Shown here: in pieces, positions 52,810 to 62,616 of the stretch
Layout of the letters: the number at the start of each line of letters is the position of its first letter
Numbering within the stretch: the stretch's first letter is position 1
Assembly (NCBI GenBank): GCA_050187875.1
Contig: JBFWXB010000001.1
Span: 178,025 to 242,024 of the forward strand
Source of the DNA: JAFKKS01 sp050187875
GTDB lineage: Bacteria; Pseudomonadota; Alphaproteobacteria; Rhizobiales; Xanthobacteraceae
Direction: 5' to 3'
Length of the DNA stretch: 64,000 nt
Made by a program: the position numbers and the translations under genes
Notes under the pieces: model-generated
Database searches by the model: none
Seen by the model: the letters and a program-made list of their open reading frames with translations, nothing else
Told to the model about the DNA's origin: nothing

Positions 52810-54026
52810 CGCCCTCTCCTATTGGCCGCGACGGGCGCCTTCTTGTGCCCGGCCTCCAGCTCGCGCCGGACTTCGTCGTTATGCTCGCCGAGGCGCGGCG
52901 CCAGGCGCCGCTGCGGGTCGGCAAGTCCCGCGCGTGTCAGCGGATCGAGTATCTGCGGAATGCACCCTTCGACCGGATGCTCAACCATCCGGACGAGCCC
53001 CCTCGCCTTTGCCTCCGGCGACGCCAAGGCTTCGTCGGGCGAATAGACGGCGCAGATCGCAATGTCGGCTTCGACCATCTTGGCGACGAGCGCGTCACGA
53101 TCGTGGGCAAGACACAGGTCGCCGATGACTTTGCGGAAAACGTCGGCGCGCTCGCCGTGGCTCGTGTGGCGGTCGGCGTGCGTCTCCTCGTAGATCAAAT
53201 CCGGCCGGCCGATGAATTCGCAAAAGCGCTCCCACGTCCGCGTCTCGAGCAGGCAGACCGTGACCGCCTTCCCGTCCCGCGTCGGGTAGATCGCGTAGCG
53301 GGGATTGGAGCCCCAGACTTCGAGCTCAGGCTGGCCCGAGAAGCCTGCGGTGCGCGCGAGCGCGCTCGCAAGCGCGATATTCGCGTAGACAAGGAGACTG
53401 TCATAGAGCGCGATATCGAGATGCCGGCCGCGCCCGGTCTTGAGCCGCTGGATGTAGGCCGCGAGGACCGCCATCGTCGCATACGTCGCGCCGGCGTAAT
53501 CCGCGGCTTGAAAACCCGGCATGGGCGGCGTGCCCGCGAAGCCTCCCGGATTGAGAATGCCCGCGGCGCCCTGAATCGACAGATCGTGACCAGGAACGCG
53601 CGCGAATTCGCCGTCGCAACCGAAGCCCGTCACCGAGCAGTAGATGACGCCCGGATTGACCTTCGCGACCGAGGAATAATCGATGCCGAGCTTCTCGGTC
53701 ACGCCGGACCGGTAGGATTCGATGACGATGTCGGCGTCATGCAGCAGGTCCAGCGCGACGCGCCGGTCCGCATCGCGCTTAAGATCGAGCGTGATGCTTC
53801 GCTTGTTGCGATTGACGCTGTGGAAGTAGACGCCGCTCTCGCGATAGTGAGGCGGATTGAAGCGGCCGTAGTCGCCGATCTCGGGCTGCTCGATCTTGAT
53901 GACATCGGCGCCGAGATCGCCCAAGGTCTGGCCGCACCACGGCCCCGGCAGAAGGCGGCTGAGGTCGACGACTTTGGCGCCATCGAGCGGAAGCGGCTCG
54001 GCGCTCTTCACCGGCACACCCGCCAT
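52806..54026 (-). CDS. Class III CoA-transferase (CaiB/BaiF), single domain
   Basis: A 406-residue enzyme of normal length for the family. The N-terminal VVDLSRLLPGPWCGQTLGDLGADVIKIE and the catalytic Asp148 in RVPGHDLSIQGAAG are intact. It should load CoA from a donor such as succinyl- or acetyl-CoA onto the imported acid. It lies between a crotonase gene (2-nt gap) and the MmgE/PrpD gene (4-nt overlap), indicating one translationally coupled unit. The third CoA-transferase of the region, it is the only non-fused one. Confidence 0.9.
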   Translation of the reverse strand: MAGVPVKSAEPLPLDGAKVVDLSRLLPGPWCGQTLGDLGADVIKIEQPEIGDYGRFNPPHYRESGVYFHSVNRNKRSITLDLKRDADRRVALDLLHDADIVIESYRSGVTEKLGIDYSSVAKVNPGVIYCSVTGFGCDGEFARVPGHDLSIQGAAGILNPGGFAGTPPMPGFQAADYAGATYATMAVLAAYIQRLKTGRGRHLDIALYDSLLVYANIALASALARTAGFSGQPELEVWGSNPRYAIYPTRDGKAVTVCLLETRTWERFCEFIGRPDLIYEETHADRHTSHGERADVFRKVIGDLCLAHDRDALVAKMVEADIAICAVYSPDEALASPEAKARGLVRMVEHPVEGCIPQILDPLTRAGLADPQRRLAPRLGEHNDEVRRELEAGHKKAPVAANRRGR

Positions 54027-54028
54027 TG

Positions 54029-54811
54029 TCAGCGGCCCGAGAACTTGGCTTCGCGCTTCTCAAGGAAGGCGCCGATGCCTTCGTTCTTGTCCGCCGTGTT
54101 GTAGATCGCCGTGACGAGGAAGCGCTCGAACTCGACGCCGGAGGCGAGATCCATCTGCATGCCGGCGCGCACGGCGCGCTTCGCATAGGCGAGGCTGAGC
54201 GGCGCGCGCTTCTCGTAGACTTTCACCATCGCCTTCGCGGCATCGAGCGCGCCGCCGTTCGGGACGACGCGATTGACCGCACCGATGCGGTGCGCCTCCT
54301 TGGCGTCGATCGGCTCCGCGGCGAAGAGGATTTCCAGCGCCCGCCCGACACCGACCTCGCGCGGAAGCCGCTGCGTGCCGCCTGCGCCGGGAACGGTGCC
54401 GATTTTCGACGACGTCAGCGCGAACGTCGCGTTCTCGGCTGCGACCCGGATGTCGCACGCCATGACGAACTCCCATCCGCCGGTCATGCAGAAACCTTCG
54501 ATCGCCGCAATGACCGGCTTGCTGAGACGCTCGATGGCGTTGTTGAGCGTTTCCCAGTTGGTCATGTAGGCGACGCCGTCGGCGGTCGTCTTGATGGCCA
54601 TCGCTTCGTTGAGGTCCGCTCCGGCGGAAAAGTACTTCGTGCCGCCCGTGATGATGATCGCGCGGACCGACGGATCGCTCTCGGCCGCGTGGCAGGCTTC
54701 GGCGATCTCCTTCATCATCTGGATGCTGAACGCATTCCGCCGGTCCGGGCGATTCAGGGTGATGACGAAGGACGCACCGTCCTGGTTCGTGAGAATGGTG
54801 TCGAATGCCAT
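54029..54811 (-). CDS. Enoyl-CoA hydratase/isomerase family protein
   Basis: A 260-residue crotonase. The oxyanion-hole motifs are FSAGADLNE (about 62-70) and GFCMTGGWEFVMACD. Of the two catalytic glutamates of classical hydratase, the second appears kept (GRALEILFA) while the first position reads Ser (TSSKIGTVPGAGG), by my alignment. It may thus be an isomerase or a special hydratase. It is preceded by a 15-bp tandem repeat in its leader and separated from livG by 114 nt, the only real gap in the 59.6-51.4 kb operon. Confidence 0.87.
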   Translation of the reverse strand: MAFDTILTNQDGASFVITLNRPDRRNAFSIQMMKEIAEACHAAESDPSVRAIIITGGTKYFSAGADLNEAMAIKTTADGVAYMTNWETLNNAIERLSKPVIAAIEGFCMTGGWEFVMACDIRVAAENATFALTSSKIGTVPGAGGTQRLPREVGVGRALEILFAAEPIDAKEAHRIGAVNRVVPNGGALDAAKAMVKVYEKRAPLSLAYAKRAVRAGMQMDLASGVEFERFLVTAIYNTADKNEGIGAFLEKREAKFSGR

Positions 54812-54825
54812 GCGCTGTGGACCTT

Positions 54826-54870
54826 TTGAAGTTGCAAGACTTGAAGTTGGAAGACTTGAAGTTGGAAGAC
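54826..54870. repeat. Three tandem copies of a 15-bp unit
   Basis: TTGAAGTTGCAAGAC, TTGAAGTTGGAAGAC and TTGAAGTTGGAAGAC follow one another exactly; one base differs between the first and the other two. The array starts 15 nt upstream of the crotonase ATG (minus-strand gene), inside the gap after livG. Confidence 0.95.
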
Positions 54871-54925
54871 CTGAAAATCGATCGCGATTCTGGCTCGGCG
54901 GTGATGGACCTGCGTCAACAGCGGC

Positions 54926-55666
54926 TCACGCCGGCGCTTCCGCCGTAAGCGGCTTGCCGAGATAGGCCTCGATCACCTCGGGATGCGTGACGACGTCCTG
55001 CGGCGTGCCGCGGAAGAGCTCGCGGCCGAAGTTGAGGACGAAAACGTGATCGCAGAGATCAAGGATCACGTGGACGACATGCTCGATCATCACGATCGTT
55101 GCGCCGGCGGCGTGGATGCGCCGTAGCGTCGACATGAGGTCCTCGATCTCGCCCCACGTCAGGCCGCCCATGACCTCGTCGAGCAGAATGAGCTTGGGCT
55201 CAGTCGCGAGCACGCGCGCGAGCTCGAGCTTCTTCTTGCCGCCGAGCGTCAACGCGCCGGCCGGCACATCGGCTTGCTCGGTCAAGCCGACGAGCCGCAA
55301 CGGTTCCTCGGACATGGCGCGCGCTTCCTTCAGCGAACGGCGCGTCCCGTTGCGTGAGAACAGTGCGCCCGTCATGACGTTGTCGCGCACCGACATCTCG
55401 GCGAACGGCTGCGTGATCTGGAATGTCCGGCCGATGCCGCGATGGGCAATGCGATACGGCGGCAAGCCGTGGATCGGCTCGCCTTCGAACTCGATCGTCC
55501 CGGACGAAAGCGGCGCATAGCCCGTGATGAGGTTGAGCAGCGTCGTCTTGCCCGCGCCGTTGGCGCCGATGATGCCGAAAAACTGCCCCGGCCGCACCTC
55601 GAACGACACGTCGGCGATGGCCTTGATGCCTCCGAACGATTTCGCGACGTTCGTGATCTTCAGCAC
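54926..55666 (-). CDS. livG: Branched-chain-amino-acid-type ABC transporter ATPase LivG
   Basis: A 246-residue ATPase of the HAAT (Liv) importer class: Walker A IGANGAGKTTLLNLITGY, Walker B LILLDEVMGGL and the H-loop MIEHVVHVI. The signature region reads LTLGGKKKLELARVLA, diverged from the usual YGQQR form. Start: GAGG is 6 nt from GTG 55666, better spaced than TTG 55672. It works with LivF, LivM, LivH and the binding protein encoded upstream. Confidence 0.92.
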   Translation of the reverse strand: MLKITNVAKSFGGIKAIADVSFEVRPGQFFGIIGANGAGKTTLLNLITGYAPLSSGTIEFEGEPIHGLPPYRIAHRGIGRTFQITQPFAEMSVRDNVMTGALFSRNGTRRSLKEARAMSEEPLRLVGLTEQADVPAGALTLGGKKKLELARVLATEPKLILLDEVMGGLTWGEIEDLMSTLRRIHAAGATIVMIEHVVHVILDLCDHVFVLNFGRELFRGTPQDVVTHPEVIEAYLGKPLTAEAPA

Positions 55667-55674
55667 GGCCAACC

Positions 55675-56438
<764 letters not shown>

Positions 56439-56442
<4 letters not shown>

Positions 56443-57434
56443 CGCTGACCCGCGTCGGCAGGCATCGGCGCCGATGCGCCGGTCGAGGCCGCAGAGCGCT
56501 TGGAACGCTGGTCAAGGAACTGCGCGATCCCGCCGCGGATGCCTTGCGGCAAATAGAGAACGCAACCAACGAGAATGAGGCCGAAAACCAGCAGGCTCGC
56601 TCCTTCAATGTGACCAAGACCGATGCGCGTCGCGTCACCGATGAGCGTGGTCGCGACGGCGCCGAGAACCGGCCCCGACAGCGTATAGATGCCGCCAAGA
56701 ATCGGTGCGATCTGCGACGTGATCGTGATGTGAAGATCGAACGCGAGGGCCGGATCGATGTAGCCGCCGTGCCAGACCTCCACGCCGCCCGCGAGCGACG
56801 CCACCGAACCGGAGATCGCCGTTATCGCGGCTCGGTACTTCAACGGATAGATGCCGAGCATCTGCGACGCGCCCTCGTTCGCGCGCATGGCGCGAAACGC
56901 AAAGTGGTAGCGCGATCGGCTGATGGCCCACGCGATCAGACAAGTGCCGACAGCCGCAATCCCCATCGCCACGTTCACCGTGAACGCACCGGGAAAATTA
57001 GCTGCAGCGAGATACGCGCCCTTTGCGCCGCCGGTCAGATCCGGCAACATCACCGCGATCACCCGCAACCCTTCGGACACGGCCAAAGTGGTGATCGCGA
57101 AATAGATTCCGCGCATTTTCCCGGTGATCAGCGCCAAGCCCAAGCCGAGAATCGCGCCCGCCAACAGCGACCCGAGCAACGAAAGCCAGAATGGCGCGCC
57201 AACGAAGTTGGCAGCGAGAATGGCGGCGTAGCCGCCGAGTCCGAAGAACGCCGAATGCCCGAGCGAGATCAGGCCGGCGCTCGCCATCAGATTCCAGCTC
57301 ACGGCCAGAACGACGAGCGAGCAAGTCCGGAACGAGATGTCGACCATCGTCGGCGTGCCGAGCACCGGGGTCAGCAACGCGAGGAGGAGACCCGCAATCC
57401 AAATCGACGCGGAGACGAAACGCATATTCATCAT
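56439..57434 (-). CDS. livM: ABC transporter permease LivM
   Basis: A 331-residue permease with about nine to ten hydrophobic segments; NLMASAGLISLGHSAFFGLGGYAAILAAN and LITGKMRGIYFAITTLAVSEGLRV are typical LivM. The C-terminus is a short polar tail (SKRSAASTGASAPM). Its start overlaps the livH stop by one base. With LivH it forms the membrane channel. Confidence 0.92.
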
Positions 57435-58309
57435 TAGGTCTCGACTGTCTCACCCAGGATGCCGCGCGGCCTGAGAACGAGGATACCGATGATGAGGACG
57501 AACGCGATGCCTTCCGCCCAACCGGACCCATCGGGCAGATAGTAGGACGCGAAGGTCTCGGCGAAAGCGAGAACAAGCGCGCCGATGACGGTGCCGGCGA
57601 TACTGCCGAGCCCGCCGAGAATGACGATCGCGATGGCCTTCACGAGCATCGGAAAGCCCATGAACGGCGTGATTGTCAGGATGAAGCTGACGACCACGCC
57701 AGTCGCCACGCCGAGCGCGCAGCTTAAGCCGAACGACAATGCGTAAATCCGCCGGACGTCGACGCCCATGAGCGTGGCGGCGGCGCGGTTTTCCGCCACA
57801 GCTCGCGTTGCAAGCCCCGTTTCAGACCAGCGCAACCACGCAATGAGCGCCGCGACCATCACAACAGCCACGGTGAACGCAACCAAGCGGCCATGCACCA
57901 CCAACACATCGCCGATCAGGAACGACGACGTCGCATAAACCGGCGTCGTGGAACGGGCATTACCGGTCCACAGGATGATGGCGATGTGCTGAATCGCCAG
58001 ACCCAGCCCAAAGGTGAGCAGGATCTGGTTGATGTGCGGCGCATTGAGCACCTTGGCGACAAAGCCGTGGAACAGGAGCCAGCCGAGCCCATAACCGGCG
58101 ACAACAAGGACCGGCAGAGAGAGCAGCGGATCGATGCCGAAGAGCGTGAAGAGCCAAAAGGCGCCGTAGGCGCCGAGCATGATCATCTCGCCCTGCGCGA
58201 AGTTGATGATTCGCACGACGCCGAACCCGAGCGACAGGCCGACAGCCATCAGCGTGTAAAGCCCCGCAAGCAGGACGGCATCGCTGAAGGCCTGAGGAAT
58301 AAGGTCCAT
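57434..58309 (-). CDS. livH: ABC transporter permease LivH
   Basis: A 291-residue permease with about eight hydrophobic segments. GLYTLMAVGLSLGFGVVRIINFAQGEMIMLGAYGAF is the LivH N-terminal signature, and GLGSIAGTVIGALVLAFAET is the conserved cytosolic-loop region. It lies 30 nt after the binding-protein gene. Confidence 0.93.
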   Translation of the reverse strand: MDLIPQAFSDAVLLAGLYTLMAVGLSLGFGVVRIINFAQGEMIMLGAYGAFWLFTLFGIDPLLSLPVLVVAGYGLGWLLFHGFVAKVLNAPHINQILLTFGLGLAIQHIAIILWTGNARSTTPVYATSSFLIGDVLVVHGRLVAFTVAVVMVAALIAWLRWSETGLATRAVAENRAAATLMGVDVRRIYALSFGLSCALGVATGVVVSFILTITPFMGFPMLVKAIAIVILGGLGSIAGTVIGALVLAFAETFASYYLPDGSGWAEGIAFVLIIGILVLRPRGILGETVET

Positions 58310-58339
58310 CAGTGGCTCCGGCAGAGAGAACGCGTGACG

Positions 58340-59575
58340 CTATTGCGTGCAGGGCTTCAGCTTTCCGGTCGCTACCTGCTCCGGATAGACGAGGACGCTA
58401 TTGATGCTTCCATCGGGCTGCTTCTGCCGCTGGAACACAACCATCGTGCCGAACGCCTGATGCAGCGCAACGCGGCTCTTCTTGAAGCGGCTATCGCCAA
58501 GCGGCGTCTGATAGTCCTGCTTCTCGAGCCATTCCTTGAGACGGTCGCGATCGGTCGATTGCGTCGCCTCGACGGCCAGCAGAGCGAGGATCGTCGACGC
58601 GTAGTAGCCGACCTCGAGGAAGTCCGGCGACGTCTTGTACTTCTCGAACCACATCTTTTCCCAATCGACTGCGGACGGAAAGAGCTTCGGCTCTTTTTTG
58701 TCGGCGGGATAATTCAGTCCCGGCACCCACGTCGTGACGCCGGTCCAGCAGACCTGCGACTCGCCGGTCGCCTCTTGCCACTCGCGCAACTGCGTCTGCG
58801 CGGTGCCGACGAGATACGGGATGTTGAGGCGCGCCGCATGAATCTGCTTCGTCAGCTGAATCGCGTCGTTGGTTTGCACCAGGACATAGAGAATGTCGGG
58901 GCGGCGCACACGGATCTTCGCCAGCGTGGGACCGTAGTCAGCCGATCCTTCACGGACCAGTTCGTCCGCCACGAGATCGAAGCCCGCTTCCTTCACATAT
59001 TTGCGCGCATCCTCGATGTGGGCGCGCCCATACGCGCCATCGGAATAGAGGAGCGCAACCTTCTTCTTCGTACCCAGCGCCTTGAGCGCGTTCACGTTGT
59101 TCTCGTGGTAATAATAGGACCACGCATAGGTGTGGAAGAAATACGGATCGGGCCCGACTTCCTTCTCGATCACATCCGACGAACCGCCCGGCATGAACCA
59201 GATCGGGCGGTCATCGAGCTTCTTCCACGGCGGCACAGCCGCCGCCGCGACATTCGAGCCGTCCGGCCCGATGATGATGTTGACCTTGTCGGTCTGAATA
59301 AACGCGTTCATCAACGACACGGTGATGGCGTTGTTCGACTGCGTGTCGCGGAAGAGAACCTCGATCGGCCGGCCGGCGACCTTGTCGCCACGCACTTTCT
59401 TCCAGACTTCGACCGCCGTCTCGATGCCGTTCTTGGCCTGAGCGCCATAGGCGACATAGCGCCCCGACGTCGAGACCGGAGCTCCGATCTTGAGCGGCTC
59501 TTGCGCACGCGCGGGGGCAACACTCAGCACGGCGGCAAGGCCGGCCAAAAACAGCAAGTTGGACGGATATCGCAT
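58340..59575 (-). CDS. Periplasmic substrate-binding protein of the Liv-type importer
   Basis: A 411-residue type I periplasmic binding protein (Peripla_BP_6). Residues 1-24 are a signal peptide (APARA-QE). The mature protein begins LKIGAPVSTSGRYVAYGAQAKNGIE, the usual ligand-lobe start. Related HAAT receptors in Rhodopseudomonas bind aromatic and phenylpropenoid acids as well as amino acids, so an organic acid of the pathway is a reasonable ligand here. The family is sure; the ligand is inference. It is the first gene of a minus-strand operon reaching to the MmgE/PrpD gene. Confidence 0.9.
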   Translation of the reverse strand: MRYPSNLLFLAGLAAVLSVAPARAQEPLKIGAPVSTSGRYVAYGAQAKNGIETAVEVWKKVRGDKVAGRPIEVLFRDTQSNNAITVSLMNAFIQTDKVNIIIGPDGSNVAAAAVPPWKKLDDRPIWFMPGGSSDVIEKEVGPDPYFFHTYAWSYYYHENNVNALKALGTKKKVALLYSDGAYGRAHIEDARKYVKEAGFDLVADELVREGSADYGPTLAKIRVRRPDILYVLVQTNDAIQLTKQIHAARLNIPYLVGTAQTQLREWQEATGESQVCWTGVTTWVPGLNYPADKKEPKLFPSAVDWEKMWFEKYKTSPDFLEVGYYASTILALLAVEATQSTDRDRLKEWLEKQDYQTPLGDSRFKKSRVALHQAFGTMVVFQRQKQPDGSINSVLVYPEQVATGKLKPCTQ

Positions 59576-59770
59576 TGAAATTCTCCCAGGGCGCCTATGA
59601 AGTCATTCTATTTTTCATTCAGTTTCGCATGCAACATCATAAGCGTCAATGGACCGCGACCGATCATCGCGCACGATTCACACATCGTCCGAGCGCCGCG
59701 GTTTCTGCATTGAATAGGCATTTTTCAGGGATGCTGGCGTGAGATTTGCCATGCGACTGGAAATGCGCTT

Positions 59771-59806
59771 ACCAAATTTCGTGCTATTTTGCATCCAAAA
59801 TTTGGT
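59771..59806. promoter_or_regulatory. Proposed GntR operator in the liv/rraA-like divergent region
   Basis: TGCATCCAA (59791-59799 plus the preceding T) matches one arm of the 20-bp palindrome at 50416. It continues into CCAAA-A-TTTGG, and ACCAAATTT (59771-59779) is an exact inverse of AAATTTGGT (59798-59806). It lies between the divergent livK-type and RraA-like genes in a relatively AT-rich stretch; 59576-59873 otherwise shows no gene. Confidence 0.5.
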
Positions 59807-59873
59807 TGAGAGCCAAGCTCAACTTCTGTACACGTCTCCAGAGTTGGGGGCCGGTCAGCGGGATCCGCGGCGA

Positions 59874-60530
59874 ATGAGCGACGATGTCCAGCAACTGCTA
59901 AAACGATGCATGCTTGTGGGCGTGAGCACGTGGTCAGACGCGCTCGATCAGTGCGGTATAGCTGGCGTCGTGGTCGGCCTGCAGCAACGCAGCGGCTCTG
60001 AACGATTTGCAGGATTTGCAGTAACCGCGCGCGAAACCGCGGGTGAACTGGGCTCGTTCGAACGTCGCGAATTTGGAATTGGCCCCATAATCGCCGCGGT
60101 AAAGGCCGGTGAGGTTCTCGTCATTGATCTTGGCGGTGCGCCCGTCTCCACGATGGGAGGGCTTGCGGCGTCGGCTGCCAAAAAACGGAATGCTGCCGCT
60201 GTTATCATCGATGGGGGCTGTCGAGACCTCGATGAGATACAGGCAACCGGCCTCTGGGTCGCAAGCCGCCATGTCACACCCGTGACGGGGAAAACGCGGC
60301 TACGACTCGATGGCATAAATCATCCGGTTCAGGTCGGCGGTGTGCAGGTTCGCCCCGGGGACCTCATCGCCGGTGATCCGACCGGTCTCGTCGTCGTCCC
60401 GCGCGACGATCTCGAGCGCGTATTGGCCGAAGCCGAGAAAATGCTGGCCGTGGATCACGCTATGGAGCGCGAGATGGAAAAGGGATCGTCCTTCACTGAG
60501 GCGGCGGCAAAGGCGAACTACATTCGCTAA
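59874..60530 (+). CDS. RraA/HMG-CHA aldolase-like protein
   Basis: A 218-residue protein of the RraA-like fold shared by the RNase E inhibitor RraA and class II 4-hydroxy-4-methyl-2-oxoglutarate aldolases. The aldolase metal/catalytic segment is DGGCRDLDEI (Arg117-Asp118), with the phosphate/pyruvate-binding glycines in STMGGLAAS. This points to an aldolase cutting a 4-hydroxy-2-oxo acid to pyruvate, rather than RraA. ATG 59874 is used because upstream frames would overlap the operator region. It opens a plus-strand operon with a crotonase, two acyl-CoA dehydrogenases and perhaps etfB. Confidence 0.82.
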   Translation: MSDDVQQLLKRCMLVGVSTWSDALDQCGIAGVVVGLQQRSGSERFAGFAVTARETAGELGSFERREFGIGPIIAAVKAGEVLVIDLGGAPVSTMGGLAASAAKKRNAAAVIIDGGCRDLDEIQATGLWVASRHVTPVTGKTRLRLDGINHPVQVGGVQVRPGDLIAGDPTGLVVVPRDDLERVLAEAEKMLAVDHAMEREMEKGSSFTEAAAKANYIR

Positions 60531-60551
60531 GCCTCATGAACCGGAACAGAC

Positions 60552-61361
60552 ATGAAGGGGAGACGCTTGCAGACTCAATATGAGACCCTCAAGCTCGAGA
60601 GAATCGACGAGCATCTCTTGGTCGTGACGCTCAATCGGCCGCACGCCGGCAATTCGACCAACACGCAGATGGGGCGCGACTTCCTCGATCTGTGGACCAG
60701 CCTCTATATCGATCAGCGCGGCATCCGCTGCATCATTCTGACGGGCGCAGGCGATCGCATCTTCGCGGCCGGCGGCGATCTCAAAGAACGCAACGAGATG
60801 ACGAACGAGCAGTGGACGGCGCAGCACAATCTGTTCGAACGCGCGCGCCAATCGCTGATGCAGTGCCCCATCCCGATCATTTGCGCCGTCAACGGCGCCG
60901 CGCGCGGCGGCGGAACGGAAACGGCGCTGAGCTGCGACTTCATCTTCGCGGCCGAACGGGCGACCTTCGCGCTCACCGAGGTCAAGCTTGGGATCATTCC
61001 TGGCGGCATGGGCACGCAGAACCTGCCGCGTGCCGTTGGCGTGCGGCGCGCCAAGCAGGTCATCCTGACCGGCGAGACCTTCACGGCGCAGGAAGCTTAC
61101 GAATGGGGCATGGTCAACAAGGTCTGCAAGAACGAAGAGCTGATGGACGACGTTCTCGCGGTCGCGCGGACCATTTGTGAAAACGCGCCGCTCTCGATCT
61201 ACCAGGCGAAGAAATCACTCAACGTCGCGACGCAAGTGGACCTCTTCAACGGCTTCGCCTTCGAAATCGAAGCTTACAATCGCCTGGTCGGCACCGAAGA
61301 CCGGCTCGAAGGCGTGAGAGCCTTCAATGAGAAGCGCAAGGCCGACTTCAAGGGACGCTGA
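60552..61361 (+). CDS. Enoyl-CoA hydratase family protein
   Basis: A 269-residue crotonase. The oxyanion segments are FAAGGDLKERNEM and GAARGGGTETALSCDF. The first catalytic glutamate is kept (ALTEVKLGIIPGG), while the second site reads Gln (RRAKQVILTG), the mirror image of the crotonase at 54029. ATG 60552 is given, but TTG 60567 has the better ribosome site (AGGGGAG just upstream) and would shorten the protein by five residues. It lies 21 nt after the RraA-like gene. Confidence 0.87.
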   Translation: MKGRRLQTQYETLKLERIDEHLLVVTLNRPHAGNSTNTQMGRDFLDLWTSLYIDQRGIRCIILTGAGDRIFAAGGDLKERNEMTNEQWTAQHNLFERARQSLMQCPIPIICAVNGAARGGGTETALSCDFIFAAERATFALTEVKLGIIPGGMGTQNLPRAVGVRRAKQVILTGETFTAQEAYEWGMVNKVCKNEELMDDVLAVARTICENAPLSIYQAKKSLNVATQVDLFNGFAFEIEAYNRLVGTEDRLEGVRAFNEKRKADFKGR

Positions 61362-61400
61362 GGCGCGCGGACGACATCAATTGATCCTGGGAACGTGAGA

Positions 61401-62600
61401 ATGGACCAGACGGTGACACCTCAACCGGTCGTGTTCGATGCCGGCGACGACTATCCTGAACTCAGGAAGGGCGTTCGCGAGCTCTGCCGCCGCTTCCCCA
61501 CCAAGTACTGGCGTGATCTCGAAGGTCAGCCGCCGTCGTCGAGCTATCCGACCGAATTCGTCCAAGCGCTCACGGAGGCCGGATATCTGTCCGCTCTGAT
61601 CCCCAAGGAATACGGTGGCTGGGGACTGCCGATCCGCGCCGGCGCCGTCATTCTCGAGACGATCCACCGCAGCGGCGCCGCCGCCGGCGCCTGCCATGCC
61701 CAGATGTACACGATGGGCACTATCTTGCGGCACGGCAGCCCCGAGCAGAAGGCGCAATATCTCCCGCAGATCGCCAAGGGCGCATTGCGCCTGCAAGCGT
61801 TCGGCGTGACGGAGCCGACCACCGGCTCCGATACCACGCAGCTCAAGACCCGGGCGACGCGGACGAACGAGGGCTACGTCATCGACGGTCAGAAGGTGTG
61901 GATTTCGCGCGCCGCGCATTCCGATTTGATGTTGCTGTTGGCGCGCACGACGCCGCCGGATCAGGTGAAACGCCGCACCGACGGCGTGTCGGTTTTCCTC
62001 GTCGATATGCGCGAAGCCAAGAAGAACGGCATGGAGATTCGCCCGATCGACGCGATGGTCAATCACAACACCACCGAGATCTTCTTCTCGAACGTGCCGA
62101 TCCCGGCCTCGTCCCTGATCGGCGAAGAAGGCAAGGGATTCCGCTACATCCTCGACGGCATGAACGCGGAGCGCTGCCTCGTCTCGACGGAGGCGATCGG
62201 AAACGCCTGGTACTTCTTTGACAAGCTCGTCGCCTATGCGCGCGAGAGCGGCATGGCGGGGCACGCGGCAGGGAGCGCCGGCGCGCTCAATCTGGCGATC
62301 GCCCGCGCCTACGCGCTGGTGCGCTCCGCCGATCTCATGGTGCGCAAGGCAACGGCGATGTTCGACGCGAAGCTGCCCTGCGGCGCGGAGGCGAACATGG
62401 GCAAGTATCTCTCCGGCGAGGCGGTGTGGACCTGCTCGAACTTGTGCTTCACCGCCTTCGGCCTCGACGCCCTTGATCCCTTGAAGGACGTCGAGCGCAA
62501 ATGGCGCGACACGCGCATGTCGCGCAACTCGCCGGTCTCGCCGAACATGATCAAGAATTTCATCGGGCAGCACGTTCTCGGGCTGCCGAGGTCCTATTGA
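61401..62600 (+). CDS. Acyl-CoA dehydrogenase, probable catalytic subunit of a pair
   Basis: A 399-residue FAD acyl-CoA dehydrogenase. The beta-domain has GVTEPTTGSDTTQLKTRA and GQKVWIS. The usual C-terminal YEGT glutamate is absent (RNSPVSPN in its place), but Glu257 in MNAERCLVS lies where isovaleryl-CoA-type enzymes keep their base, so it should be active. It shares an N-terminal motif (FPTKYWRDLE) with the next gene, 16 nt downstream. ATG 61401 is preferred over GTG 61395. Confidence 0.88.
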   Translation: MDQTVTPQPVVFDAGDDYPELRKGVRELCRRFPTKYWRDLEGQPPSSSYPTEFVQALTEAGYLSALIPKEYGGWGLPIRAGAVILETIHRSGAAAGACHAQMYTMGTILRHGSPEQKAQYLPQIAKGALRLQAFGVTEPTTGSDTTQLKTRATRTNEGYVIDGQKVWISRAAHSDLMLLLARTTPPDQVKRRTDGVSVFLVDMREAKKNGMEIRPIDAMVNHNTTEIFFSNVPIPASSLIGEEGKGFRYILDGMNAERCLVSTEAIGNAWYFFDKLVAYARESGMAGHAAGSAGALNLAIARAYALVRSADLMVRKATAMFDAKLPCGAEANMGKYLSGEAVWTCSNLCFTAFGLDALDPLKDVERKWRDTRMSRNSPVSPNMIKNFIGQHVLGLPRSY

Positions 62601-62616
62601 GTCAGGTGCGCGCACG

